A DNA stretch of 37,005 nt from Segeticoccus rhizosphaerae (GTDB taxonomy: Bacteria; Actinomycetota; Actinomycetes; Actinomycetales; Dermatophilaceae): contig NZ_VOHR01000007.1 in the NCBI RefSeq assembly GCF_009192725.1, forward strand, positions 1 to 37,005, written 5' to 3'. The notes beneath the pieces were generated by a model. That model worked only from the letters and a program-made list of their open reading frames with translations. It ran no database searches and had not been told where the DNA came from. This document shows positions 1 through 7,389 of this stretch, one piece after another (position 1 is the stretch's first letter; every line of letters begins with the position of its first letter). The position numbers were made by a program, and so were the translations under genes.

Positions 1-300
1 CGGTCCCGGCTGCTCGCGGTGCACCTGCCGCACCGCCGCGAGCATGCGCCGCCCGAGATCGCCGGTCGCCTGCCGCCGTACCCGGGCCAGCGGAGGCAGG
101 ACGCCACCGGCTTCCTCGGACCACACCGGGTCGTCGAGGAAGACGAACAGCGGTAGGCCACTGTCGACCACCACGGTGCAGGTGCGGGTGATCAGTGCAC
201 GCTGCAGACGGGCGCACCCGTCGGGTCCGAGCAGAGGACCCAACCGGGTCTTGACCCGTCCCGGGACGGGCACCTTGGCCATGACGGCGACGGCAGTCAC
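1..300 (-). CDS. DUF2064 / TIGR04282-type glycosyltransferase (partial)
   Basis: Only the first 100 codons are present; the gene runs off the left edge. Starting at GTG 300 the protein opens VTAVAVMAKVPVPGRVKTRL. The stretch MAKVPVPGRVKTRL is the hallmark opening of the DUF2064 family, which has a GT-A nucleotidyltransferase-like fold and was named for its co-occurrence with arsenosugar genes. A family-typical GDLGRRM motif follows near residue 82. The GTG start overlaps the TGA stop of the upstream phosphorylase gene (GTGA), so the two are translationally coupled. An internal ATG seven codons in (282) is the alternative start. By family and context it may activate or transfer a sugar made by the two upstream enzymes; the substrate is unknown. 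Confidence 0.8.
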   Translation of the reverse strand, partial: MTAVAVMAKVPVPGRVKTRLGPLLGPDGCARLQRALITRTCTVVVDSGLPLFVFLDDPVWSEEAGGVLPPLARVRRQATGDLGRRMLAAVRQVHREQPGP

Positions 301-1091
301 GGCCCGACCCGGTGCACGACGCCGGCCCCCGTGAGGTCGCCGACGTGCGGCAGCGCACGTTCGACCAGCCGCGCCAGGTGTGTCGCGCTGTCGGCCAGCC
401 GGGCCAGCAGCGCCTGGACCGGCTCCGGCTCGCTGGCCACCCCGTTGGCGTAGTCGGTGACGAACCCCACCAGCGCCAAGGGAAGTCCGGCCTCGCCGGC
501 GAGGACCACCTCGGGCCCGGCGGTCTGGCTGACCGCGGTGACGCCAACCTGGGCCAGCGCCGCGATCTCCGTGCGCGTGTTGAACCGCGGACCGTCGACG
601 TGCCCGTAGCAGCCGCCGTCGTGGACGGTCGAGAGGATCCCGGCGTCCGGGTGTCCTTGCAGCAAGGCCTGCCGCAGCGGTTCGCTGAACGGGCGGTCGA
701 AGATCCAGTGGCCTCGCCCCGCCGCGCCCGGCTGATCGAACCAGGTGCAGGCGCTGCCGTCGGGCAGCCGGTTGGTCGGGAAGTACAGGTCGTCGAAGAC
801 CACCAGCGTGCCCGGCTCCAGGGTCGGGTCGACCGCCCCGCAGACGGTCACGGCGATGACCGCGTCGACCCCCTCGCCCAGCAAGGCGGCCAGGTTCGCT
901 TTGTGGGTCACCTGGTGGGACAACCGCTCGTGGGCCGGGCCGTGGCGGGAGACCTGCACCACTTCGGCACCCGCGACGGTCCCCTCGACCACGTCCACCG
1001 GTCCGTGCTCGGTGGCGACGGTGCGCCGCGCAGCGTCATGCAGGCCCGGCCAATCATGGGCACCGGAGCCGGTGAGCAGCCCTATCCGCAT
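297..1091 (-). CDS. MTAP/PNP-family purine nucleoside phosphorylase
   Basis: This 264-residue protein belongs to the 5'-methylthioadenosine phosphorylase/purine nucleoside phosphorylase family, which cleaves a purine nucleoside with phosphate to free base and sugar 1-phosphate. It opens MRIGLLTGSG, carries the phosphate-binding sequence SRHGPAHE and ends in the base-binding loop GFVTDYANGV. An Asp in that loop (TDYANG) is what MTAP enzymes use for 6-aminopurines, whereas 6-oxopurine PNPs use Asn, so an adenosine-type substrate is inferred. ATG 1091 is chosen because GGGGGTGG lies just upstream; GTG 1106 would add five residues. The start overlaps the end of the radical SAM gene by 10 bases and the stop overlaps the DUF2064 start. 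With a radical SAM enzyme beside it, it may depurinate a 5'-modified 5'-deoxyadenosine as in arsenosugar formation, rather than do housekeeping methionine salvage. Confidence 0.85.
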   Translation of the reverse strand: MRIGLLTGSGAHDWPGLHDAARRTVATEHGPVDVVEGTVAGAEVVQVSRHGPAHERLSHQVTHKANLAALLGEGVDAVIAVTVCGAVDPTLEPGTLVVFDDLYFPTNRLPDGSACTWFDQPGAAGRGHWIFDRPFSEPLRQALLQGHPDAGILSTVHDGGCYGHVDGPRFNTRTEIAALAQVGVTAVSQTAGPEVVLAGEAGLPLALVGFVTDYANGVASEPEPVQALLARLADSATHLARLVERALPHVGDLTGAGVVHRVGP

Positions 1092-2542
1092 ACGCCACCC
1101 CCACACGCCGAACCGCCACGCGCCTCAGCAGCCACGCCCGCGGCGGCGGCGCGCCGCCGGACCTGCACGATCGGCAGCTGCCGGCGCAGCTCGGCGTTCT
1201 CGGCCGGGTCGAGCACGCTGTGTTGGACGCAAGCCGGGACCAGCTTCCCGGTCTCCGGGTGCGCCATCGCGTAATGGCACGCCGCCAGCCGCTCCTGCGT
1301 TTCCCGGATGTGCGGGTCGTTGCTGGTCCGCCCCTGCTGCATCAGCGCCCAGGCAGGGTCGACATCCGCGGCATCCATGAACTGGTGCATCACGAACGTC
1401 ACTGGCCGCACCCGGCGTTGGCGCAACGACTCACGCAGCCCGACCCGACGCACGGTCCGGAGCAACCAACGCGCCCCGATCACCGGTACCCCCGGGTGCC
1501 GGGCCATCACTCGAACCAGCTTGATCGCCAACGTGACTGGTGGAGTGCCAGTGAAGTTGACGCGACCCAGGTAGGTGAAGAACGCGTCGCGGGTGCGCAG
1601 GTCCCGCGGGTCGGCACCGTCCAGGAAGGGATACCACCGGTCGCCGACGTAGAAGCCGTAGGCCGTGCGGTTGCAGCGCACGTCGCCGTGCTCGAACACG
1701 TGGTAGTCCAATGCCGTTCCGGCTCCCCGCTCGATCTGCGCCCAGACCGCATCCGGTGTCGCGTCCCGGTAGTCCTCGTGCCAGCGCCGGTCATCGCCGA
1801 CGAACGCCGCCGGCTGGAACGAGAACATCCCGAAACCCATGCCGTGGCTGGAGGTGATCACGCCGGCGACCTCGGAAAGGTTGGCCGGGGTCACCGTCAT
1901 GTTGTGCGCCAGGAAGAAGCGCACCCCGTGCTCGCGACGCAACCGCACGAACATGTCCGCAAACCGCTGCCGGTAGGGATTCAGGGCGGCCTCGCTGCCC
2001 GGTCGCTCGATGCCCCGTCGGCCGAACATCAGCTTGTCGAAGTGTGCCGCGAACGACAGCCGGTCGAACCGGCGGTGCCCGTCCGGGCCCAGAGCCAGCC
2101 GCCGCAGGTAGTCCTCGTCGAAATCCCCGTGCGTGAAGCTCATCGGCTCCCGCCCCTGCTCACGCATCACCGCCAGGGCGGCCGCGTGGTCATCCGGGGA
2201 CAGCAAGGTCACCTCTCCCCCGATCAGCTGCGCATGGGCCCGTGGGCCGCGCTCGCGTCGCAACAGCTGCATCTGTGCGCTGATCTGCGTCACCGTGTGA
2301 CCGCCGTCCACCCGCACCCGGTTGGCGTCCCTCGAGTGGTAGCACGGCGTGCACGCCAGGTTGCACTTCGGAAACACGCCGTGAGTCCCCTCGCAACCCA
2401 CGCCGTGACGGCCCATCACCTGCCCAGGGGTGCGCACCACCTCCGGCAGCCCGGCCCACCGGCGCTCCATCGCCTCCGCGAACTCCGGATCGACCGGCCG
2501 GGTCGACCGCTCCCACGCCCGCAACGCCGCTGCCAGCCTCAT
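1082..2542 (-). CDS. radical SAM enzyme of unknown product
   Basis: This 486-residue protein carries the radical SAM cluster motif CNLACTPC (CX3CX2C) near residue 60, followed by YHSRDANRV. It has a Cys-Gly-rich end, SACGGGVCG, which might bind metal or a second cluster. Radical SAM enzymes use a 4Fe-4S cluster and SAM to make a 5'-deoxyadenosyl radical. The start is ATG 2542 with a strong GGAGGT upstream. It is first in an operon with an MTAP-like phosphorylase and a DUF2064 transferase. This set resembles the arsenosugar route, in which radical SAM ArsS makes a 5'-deoxyadenosine adduct that is then depurinated. The sequence is longer than ArsS (usually roughly 330 residues) and lacks its cysteine context, so I do not call it ArsS. 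Product unknown. Confidence 0.8.
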   Translation of the reverse strand: MRLAAALRAWERSTRPVDPEFAEAMERRWAGLPEVVRTPGQVMGRHGVGCEGTHGVFPKCNLACTPCYHSRDANRVRVDGGHTVTQISAQMQLLRRERGPRAHAQLIGGEVTLLSPDDHAAALAVMREQGREPMSFTHGDFDEDYLRRLALGPDGHRRFDRLSFAAHFDKLMFGRRGIERPGSEAALNPYRQRFADMFVRLRREHGVRFFLAHNMTVTPANLSEVAGVITSSHGMGFGMFSFQPAAFVGDDRRWHEDYRDATPDAVWAQIERGAGTALDYHVFEHGDVRCNRTAYGFYVGDRWYPFLDGADPRDLRTRDAFFTYLGRVNFTGTPPVTLAIKLVRVMARHPGVPVIGARWLLRTVRRVGLRESLRQRRVRPVTFVMHQFMDAADVDPAWALMQQGRTSNDPHIRETQERLAACHYAMAHPETGKLVPACVQHSVLDPAENAELRRQLPIVQVRRRAAAAGVAAEARGGSACGGGVCG

Positions 2543-2555
2543 CGCCGCACCTCCA

Positions 2556-2654
2556 CGGGTCGGTGAACTTCTCCACTCGGGTAGGGAAACCCGGTCGCTG
2601 CCCCGAATCCATCCACCCGGGCGGAAGGAATCGCCGCCCTCGCCGGGTTACCCG
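2556..2654. promoter_or_regulatory. divergent intergenic region with CGGGT/ACCCG half-sites
   Basis: The 143-base gap between the divergent radical SAM gene and the decayed AhpD-like gene holds repeated CGGGT/ACCCG pentamers. CGGGT is at 2556 and 2578, ACCCG at 2589 and 2615, and a compact palindrome CGGGTTACCCG at 2644-2654. The 2578/2589 pair is an inverted repeat with a 6-base spacer. This could be an operator for a shared regulator, perhaps the ECF pair downstream or an unlinked protein. In GC-rich DNA such pentamers are fairly common, so support is weak. Confidence 0.3.
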
Positions 2655-2685
2655 ATGGTCAGCGACCACCTCTGGAGAGGAAATC

Positions 2686-2976
2686 ATGCCTCGCATTCCT
2701 GTGCACACTGTCGACACCGCGCCCGCGCCCGCCCAGGACACCCTGTCAGGGTTGGAGCAGAAGATGGGCAAAGGGCGGCCCTGGACCAGGGTTGGTCCGA
2801 CGAACAGCTCGCCGAGGCCTTCGCCCACGTGGTCGTGAACCTGTTCACCAACTACTTCAACCACGACGCCGGCACCGAGCTGGTGGCGCGGGCCACGATC
2901 ACGCCGCAGGCCTACCCTCGGGACACGGCGGCCGCGTGGAACGGGGCCCCGGGACTCAACTCGCGGAAGGGCACGG
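2686..2976 (+). pseudogene. AhpD/carboxymuconolactone decarboxylase-family gene, internally deleted and frameshifted
   Basis: The ATG at 2686, preceded by GGAGAGGAAATC, opens a typical CMD-family N-terminus (MPRIPVHTVDTAPAPAQDTL, then GLEQKMGK). At about 2768 homology jumps to the family's C-terminal segment in another frame: ALDQGWSDEQLAEAFAHVV, then NLFTNYFNH. The middle of a normal protein of about 170-180 residues, including the CxxC peroxidatic site, is missing and the frames no longer match. No functional peroxidase can be made. It lies directly upstream of the flavin reductase at 2977, whose ribosome site sits in its tail, so transcription through the remnant may still drive that operon. 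The extent of missing sequence is judged from memory of the family. Confidence 0.8.
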
Positions 2977-4467
2977 ATGAAGGCATCAGCCGACCTGCTG
3001 GTCGTGGGCGGTGGGACCGCCGGCCTTGTCAGCGCCAGGACCGCGGCCGGGCTCGGTGCGCGCGTGCTGCTGGTCGAACGCGGTCGCACCGGCGGTGACT
3101 GTCTGTGGACCGGCTGCGTGCCCTCCAAGTCGCTGCTGGCCGCCGCCGCGGCCGCCGCCGGTGCCCGCGACGCCACCCGGCTCGGCGTGCACGCGGAGCG
3201 AGTGCGGATCGACTTCCCTGCCGTCATGGACCATGTGCACTCGGCCATCGACCACATCGAGCCGACCGACTCCCCCGCGTCCTTGCGTCGGGCCGGAGTG
3301 CGGGTGGAGACCGGCGAGTTCTGCTTCACCGGAACGGCGTCCGGCACGGTCGCCGGCCGCCCGATCCGCTTCGACCAGGCGATCATCGCCACCGGCTCCG
3401 CGCCGCTGGTGCCGAAGCTGCCCGGCCTGTCGGGACTTGACTACCTGACCAGCGACACCCTGTGGGACCTGCGGGCACTCCCACCGCGGATGGCGGTGCT
3501 CGGCGGCGGCAACATCGGTTGCGAGCTCGGCCAGGCGTTCGCCCGGCTGGGCAGCCAGGTCACGATCATCGAGGCCACCGGAAGGCTGCTCCCCCGGGAG
3601 GATCCGGCGGCCTCGGCACTGGTCGAGGATGCGTTGGCGAGGGACGGCGCCCGAGTGCTCACCGGCACGGGAGTCACCGGCGTCATCCCCACCGACGCTG
3701 CCGGCTCTGCCGGCGGCCGGCTGGTCCTGCAGGACGGCACCACGGTGGGGTTCAGTCACCTGCTGGTCGCAGTCGGCCGTTCCCCGCGCAGCGCCCACCT
3801 GGGGCTCGACGCCGCGGGGGTGGAGTGCGACCAGCGTGGCCACGTCCGCGTCGATGCGCAACTGCGCACGACCACCGCCCGGATCTGGGCGGCCGGAGAC
3901 ATCACCGGCCACCCGCAGTTCACCCACCTGGCAGGTGCGCACGCCAGCCTTGCCGCCAGCAACGCCGTGCTGGGGCTGCGCCGTCGGATCGACCCGACCG
4001 TGCCGCGCGTGACCTTCACCCAACCGGAGGTGGCCGCGGTCGGGGTCAGCACCGCAGGGCCCCCAGACGGCGTCCGTTTGCGGTCCTGGTCGCTGACCGA
4101 GGTCGACCGGGCCGTCACGGACGCCACCACGGCCGGGTTCACCACGATCGCCACCGACGCCAAGGGCCGGGTGCTGGGAGCCACCGTGGTCGGCCCCCGC
4201 GCCGGAGAGGCCCTGGCCGAGCTGACCCTGGCGGTGCGTCACCGGATGCGGATCCGGGACCTGGCCGGCACCACCCATCCCTACCCCACCTACGCCGACG
4301 CCGGCTGGAACGCCGCCATCGCTGACGTCCGCGCGAGCCTCACCCGCCCCCCGCTGTCCACGATCGTCCGCACGGCGTCCACGGCACGACGCCACTGGGT
4401 CCACGCCCGGGCCCGCCTCAGCTCCCCGCTCGGCGGTCTGAACGGACTACCGCCGCGGAAGCGGTGA
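2977..4467 (+). CDS. MerA/dihydrolipoamide dehydrogenase-like flavin disulfide reductase
   Basis: This 496-residue class I pyridine nucleotide-disulfide oxidoreductase has an FAD site GGGTAG (11-16), a redox pair in GGDCLWTGCVPSK (C42, C47), a second Rossmann motif GGGNIGCE and the FAD motif WAAGDITG. The C-terminal dimer-face dyad reads HPYPTYAD, so the catalytic His is present (about 434) and the usual Glu is Asp. It lacks an N-terminal HMA domain and the C-terminal vicinal cysteines of true mercuric reductase, so that name should not be used. There is an extra basic tail of about 50 residues. GGAAGGG lies 6 bases before the ATG. Its stop overlaps the ECF sigma start (GTGA), so it is co-translated with a stress-type sigma/anti-sigma pair. 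Substrate unknown; a low-molecular-weight disulfide or metal-thiol is plausible. Confidence 0.85.
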   Translation: MKASADLLVVGGGTAGLVSARTAAGLGARVLLVERGRTGGDCLWTGCVPSKSLLAAAAAAAGARDATRLGVHAERVRIDFPAVMDHVHSAIDHIEPTDSPASLRRAGVRVETGEFCFTGTASGTVAGRPIRFDQAIIATGSAPLVPKLPGLSGLDYLTSDTLWDLRALPPRMAVLGGGNIGCELGQAFARLGSQVTIIEATGRLLPREDPAASALVEDALARDGARVLTGTGVTGVIPTDAAGSAGGRLVLQDGTTVGFSHLLVAVGRSPRSAHLGLDAAGVECDQRGHVRVDAQLRTTTARIWAAGDITGHPQFTHLAGAHASLAASNAVLGLRRRIDPTVPRVTFTQPEVAAVGVSTAGPPDGVRLRSWSLTEVDRAVTDATTAGFTTIATDAKGRVLGATVVGPRAGEALAELTLAVRHRMRIRDLAGTTHPYPTYADAGWNAAIADVRASLTRPPLSTIVRTASTARRHWVHARARLSSPLGGLNGLPPRKR

Positions 4468-5132
4468 GGGCCGGTCGGCCGATCCGGCTCCCCCTCAGCG
4501 CCATTTCGCACCCCAGGGAAGGAAAGCCGCCGCCAGCGGGTTCCGCCGGTGTGGCCCCTGCCCCGTCCCCGGACTCAGAGCCGACACCCGACGCTGCCGG
4601 CAGCACCGACCGGCAGGCCCGTTACGACAGTGTCGTCCTGCCGCAGATCGCGGTCATGCTGCGCGTCGCGACCACCATCACCAGCCAGCCCGCAGACGCC
4701 GAGGACCTGGTCCAGGAGACACTCCTGCGCGCTTGGCGCGGTCTGGACCGCTTCGACGGTCAACACCCTCGCGCCTGGCTGCTCACCATCCTGCGCCACG
4801 CCGAGATCAACCGACACCGGCGCCGGCGGCCAAGCCTGCTGGACGACCCCGCAGACGCGACCGAACGGCACCTGGCACCCGTCGTCCCCTCGGCCGAGCA
4901 GCAGGTCATGGACAGAGCCTTCGACAGCGTCGTCGAAGCTGCGCTGATCGACCTGCCCACCCAGCTGCGCGCCGTGGTGATCCTCATCGATGTCGACCAG
5001 CTCAGCTACGCCGAAGCCGCCGCGGCCCTCGGCGTCCCGGAGGGCACGATCACCAGCCGGCTGCACCGAGCCCGCAAACGTATCCGCAGTCGCATCAGCA
5101 AAGCCGGCCTCACCCCTCGGAGACACCCATGA
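4464..5132 (+). CDS. ECF-type RNA polymerase sigma factor
   Basis: This 222-residue protein has sigma region 2 (ADAEDLVQETLLRAWRGLDRF, residues about 76-96, then HPRAWLLTILRHAEINRHRR) and region 4 (LSYAEAAAALGVPEGTITSR, then LHRARKRI). It directs RNA polymerase to a small regulon. The first 50 or so residues are Pro/Ala-rich and may not be translated: GTG 4464 overlaps the upstream TGA and has only a close GGAAG, while GTG 4551 is an internal alternative. The 3' end overlaps the anti-sigma ATG (ATGA), the normal arrangement for a sigma and its inhibitor. Overlap with the flavin reductase upstream suggests that gene belongs to the response. I could not identify an autoregulated ECF promoter with confidence. 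Confidence 0.9.
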   Translation: MRAGRPIRLPLSAISHPREGKPPPAGSAGVAPAPSPDSEPTPDAAGSTDRQARYDSVVLPQIAVMLRVATTITSQPADAEDLVQETLLRAWRGLDRFDGQHPRAWLLTILRHAEINRHRRRRPSLLDDPADATERHLAPVVPSAEQQVMDRAFDSVVEAALIDLPTQLRAVVILIDVDQLSYAEAAAALGVPEGTITSRLHRARKRIRSRISKAGLTPRRHP

Positions 5133-5410
5133 ACAACCTGGCCATGCACCGACGCATGCTCGGCGACTCCCTGGTCACCAGCTGCCTGCAGACCCGGCGG
5201 CACCTCCAGCGCTACCTGGACGGCGAGGCCGACCCCGCCCTCGCCGAGCGCATCACCCGGCACCTCGACGCCTGCCGCGCCTGCGGACTCCAAGCCCACA
5301 TCTACCAACAGATCAAGACCGCCGTGTGCCGGCACGCCACCGAACCGCCCGCAGAGGCCCTCGAACGGCTCACCGCCTTCGCGGAGGCACTACCCCGCCA
5401 GCGGACCTGA
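5129..5410 (+). CDS. zinc-binding anti-sigma factor (zf-HC2 type)
   Basis: This 93-residue cytoplasmic protein has the anti-sigma signature H-x3-C-x2-C (RHLDACRACG, about residues 47-56) and an upstream CLQTRRHLQRYLDGEADPAL segment typical of zinc-binding anti-sigma domains. Such proteins hold a cognate ECF sigma factor inactive until thiol oxidation, metal stress or another signal releases it. Its ATG overlaps the sigma stop (ATGA), which keeps the two in balance. There is no membrane segment, so the signal is probably cytoplasmic, such as thiol redox, which would suit the disulfide reductase in the same operon (inference). Confidence 0.85.
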   Translation: MNNLAMHRRMLGDSLVTSCLQTRRHLQRYLDGEADPALAERITRHLDACRACGLQAHIYQQIKTAVCRHATEPPAEALERLTAFAEALPRQRT

Positions 5411-5418
5411 ACAGTCCC

Positions 5419-5820
5419 CTACTCGGTTGCCGAGAGTATGCGGCAGACGTCTGCCTCGGTGCAGTCGGCGGGGCTGAGGCGGTGGCTGCGTTCGATGAGC
5501 TGCTCAAGCTCTGCTGCCAAGGCGGCGAGATCGCGCATGCGGGCGCGCAGGTCGGCGAGCTTGCCCTCGATCAGGGCCGTGACGTGGGCGCACGGGACGT
5601 TGCCGTCGTCGCGAAGATCGAGGATGCCGCCGATCTCGGCGAGGGTCAGGCCGGCCGCCTGGGCGGCGCGGATGAAACTCAAACGGTTGCGCGTGGCTTC
5701 GTCATAGAAGCGATAGCCGTTGGGGCCGCGTGCGGGTTCGGGCAACAGCCCGCGGCGCTCGTAGAACCTGATCGTCGGGCTGGACGTGCCCGCCGCATCG
5801 GCGAGTTCTCCGATCAGCAT
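5419..5820 (-). CDS. MerR-family metal/thiol-responsive regulator
   Basis: Counting from ATG 5820 the protein has 133 residues; GTG 5829 would add MDR. The N-terminal winged helix is classic (MLIGELADAAGTSSPTIRFY, then ERRGLLPEP), followed by a coiled-coil dimer helix. Cysteines in the positions used by heavy-metal MerR proteins are present: VPCAHV at the start of the long helix and two more near the end (DCTEADVC). In the 136-residue numbering they are C80, C123 and C129. MerR proteins bind between -35 and -10 and underwind an over-long spacer when they bind inducer. The gene is divergent from the reductase/EgtB operon, with a matching promoter between them. The inducer is unknown; a soft metal is likeliest. 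Confidence 0.85.
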   Translation of the reverse strand: MLIGELADAAGTSSPTIRFYERRGLLPEPARGPNGYRFYDEATRNRLSFIRAAQAAGLTLAEIGGILDLRDDGNVPCAHVTALIEGKLADLRARMRDLAALAAELEQLIERSHRLSPADCTEADVCRILSATE

Positions 5821-5837
5821 GCGGTCCACTCTAGCCC

Positions 5838-5868
5838 TTGACCTTGCACCACAGTTCAGGGTTTACGT
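5838..5868 (+). promoter_or_regulatory. MerR-type promoter/operator with 19-bp spacer
   Basis: A -35 TTGACC (5838-5843) is separated by 19 bases from TTACGT (5863-5868). The spacer carries the imperfect dyad CCTTGCAC-N4-GTTCAGGG (5842-5861), with 6 of 8 positions paired. A 19-bp spacer with a dyad between the hexamers is the defining design of MerR-activated promoters. It points rightward to the reductase at 5960 and sits just upstream of the MerR start, so it probably also governs merR itself. Confidence 0.75.
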
Positions 5869-5959
5869 TCGTTGGCATGCACACACCAACCGGCCTGGTC
5901 GGGGCGCCCACGCTGCCACGGCTCCGAGCGGCACTCACCACCGCGACGGGGAGGGCCTG

Positions 5960-7312
5960 ATGGGTCGCAACTATGACCTTGTGGTGGTCGGCGCCGGGAT
6001 GGCCGGTGTCTCCGCGGCCGACAAATGCGCCTCGCAGGGCTGGAAGGTCGCGATCGTCGACGCCCTGCCCTACGGCGGGACCTGCGCGCTGCGCGGATGC
6101 GACCCGAAGAAGATTCTGCGCCGCGGTGCAGAGATCATCGACGGCGCCCGCCTGATGCGGGGCAAGGGCATCGACGACGATGGCCTGTCGATCAATTGGG
6201 CCGACCTGATCAAGCACAAGCACGGCTTTACCGACCCGGTGCCGCGCAACATCGAGGACCGGCTGGCCGGGAAGGGCGTCGACACGCTCCACGGCTTGGT
6301 CCGGTTCACCGGCAGCAACAGCATTCAGGTCGGCGACAGCGCCTACACAGGCGAGCATTTCCTGATCGCCACCGGCGCCCGCCCACGGCCGCTGGACTTT
6401 CCCGGCGCCACGCACCTGATCGACAGCACGGAGTTTTTGGACCTGGGGGTACTGCCCCCGCGAATCCTATTCGTCGGCGGTGGCTTCGTCTCTTTCGAGT
6501 TCGCTCACATCTGTGCACGGGCGAACAGCACGCCAGTCATCATCGACCGCGGATCGCGCCCACTGAAGGCGTTCGACCCGGACCTCGTCGAGCTCTTGGT
6601 CGCCCGCAGCGAGGCAGCAGGGATCGCACTGGAGCGCGGAACCAGCATCGAATTCATCGACAAGAGCGCGACCGGTTACCAGGTTCGGCTCGTACGGGCC
6701 GGCCAGGTGGAGACCCGGGAGTTCGACCTGGTCGTCCACGGCGCCGGCCGCATCCCCGACCTGTCGAGCCTGGACCTCGACGCGGCCGGCGTGGCGTGGA
6801 ACCAGCACGGGGTGCAGGTCACCGGTCACCTTCAAAGCACCACCAACCCTGCGGTCTACGCCGCCGGCGACGCTGCCAACAGCCCCGGGATGCCACTCAC
6901 CCCGGTTGCGGTCTTCGAAGGCAAGGTCGCGGCATCGAACATGCTCAAGGGCGCCACCATGGTGCCCGACTACGCCGGTGTCCCGACCGGCGTGTTCACC
7001 ATTCCCGAGCTCACCCGAGTGGGCATGCTCGAACACGAAGCCAGAGAGCGCGGCATCGATGTCGACGTCCGCTACAGCGACACCAGCGGCTGGTATTCGA
7101 GCTACCGGGTCGGCGAGACCACCGCCGCCGCCAAGATCCTCATCAACCGCGCCAGCGACCAGATCGTCGGCGCCCACCTGCTCGGCCCCGACTACGGCGA
7201 ACTTGTCAACCTCCTCGCCCTCGCGATGAAACTAGACCTCACCAGCCGCCAGCTGAAGTCGATGACAGCCCTGTACCCCACCGTCGGTTCAGACCTCGGC
7301 TCCTTGCTCTGA
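5960..7312 (+). CDS. flavin disulfide reductase-like protein lacking the catalytic His
   Basis: This 450-residue class I FAD/NAD(P) oxidoreductase has the FAD motif GAGMAG (11-16), redox cysteines in GGTCALRGCDPKK (C42, C47), a NAD(P) motif GGGFVSFE and the second FAD motif YAAGDAAN. At the C-terminus, where the partner subunit normally offers HxxPTxxE as acid-base dyad, it reads ALYPTVGSDLG, with Tyr (about 439) instead of His and no Glu. A normal glutathione-reductase cycle is therefore doubtful. ATG 5960 is chosen because GGGGAGGG is just upstream, although the frame is open further. It follows the MerR promoter directly and is followed 77 bases later by the EgtB homologue. Role inferred: thiol or metal-thiolate redox chemistry tied to a thiol-histidine-like product. 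Confidence 0.8.
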   Translation: MGRNYDLVVVGAGMAGVSAADKCASQGWKVAIVDALPYGGTCALRGCDPKKILRRGAEIIDGARLMRGKGIDDDGLSINWADLIKHKHGFTDPVPRNIEDRLAGKGVDTLHGLVRFTGSNSIQVGDSAYTGEHFLIATGARPRPLDFPGATHLIDSTEFLDLGVLPPRILFVGGGFVSFEFAHICARANSTPVIIDRGSRPLKAFDPDLVELLVARSEAAGIALERGTSIEFIDKSATGYQVRLVRAGQVETREFDLVVHGAGRIPDLSSLDLDAAGVAWNQHGVQVTGHLQSTTNPAVYAAGDAANSPGMPLTPVAVFEGKVAASNMLKGATMVPDYAGVPTGVFTIPELTRVGMLEHEARERGIDVDVRYSDTSGWYSSYRVGETTAAAKILINRASDQIVGAHLLGPDYGELVNLLALAMKLDLTSRQLKSMTALYPTVGSDLGSLL

Positions 7313-7389
7313 CTTCGCAAGGCGGTTCGGACGAACTCGACCGGGCCCGTGGGCGCCGAAGAGACCGTGAAAGCGTAAGGATGGGAGAC

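Noticed and set aside
1082-2542. Calling the radical SAM protein ArsS or ArsL
   Set aside because: Its length and the residues around its CX3CX2C motif do not match those proteins as I know them, and no arsM or ars operon is visible.
2977-4467. Calling the flavin reductase mercuric reductase (MerA)
   Set aside because: There is no HMA domain, no C-terminal vicinal cysteines and no mer genes. Only the general family fold is supported.
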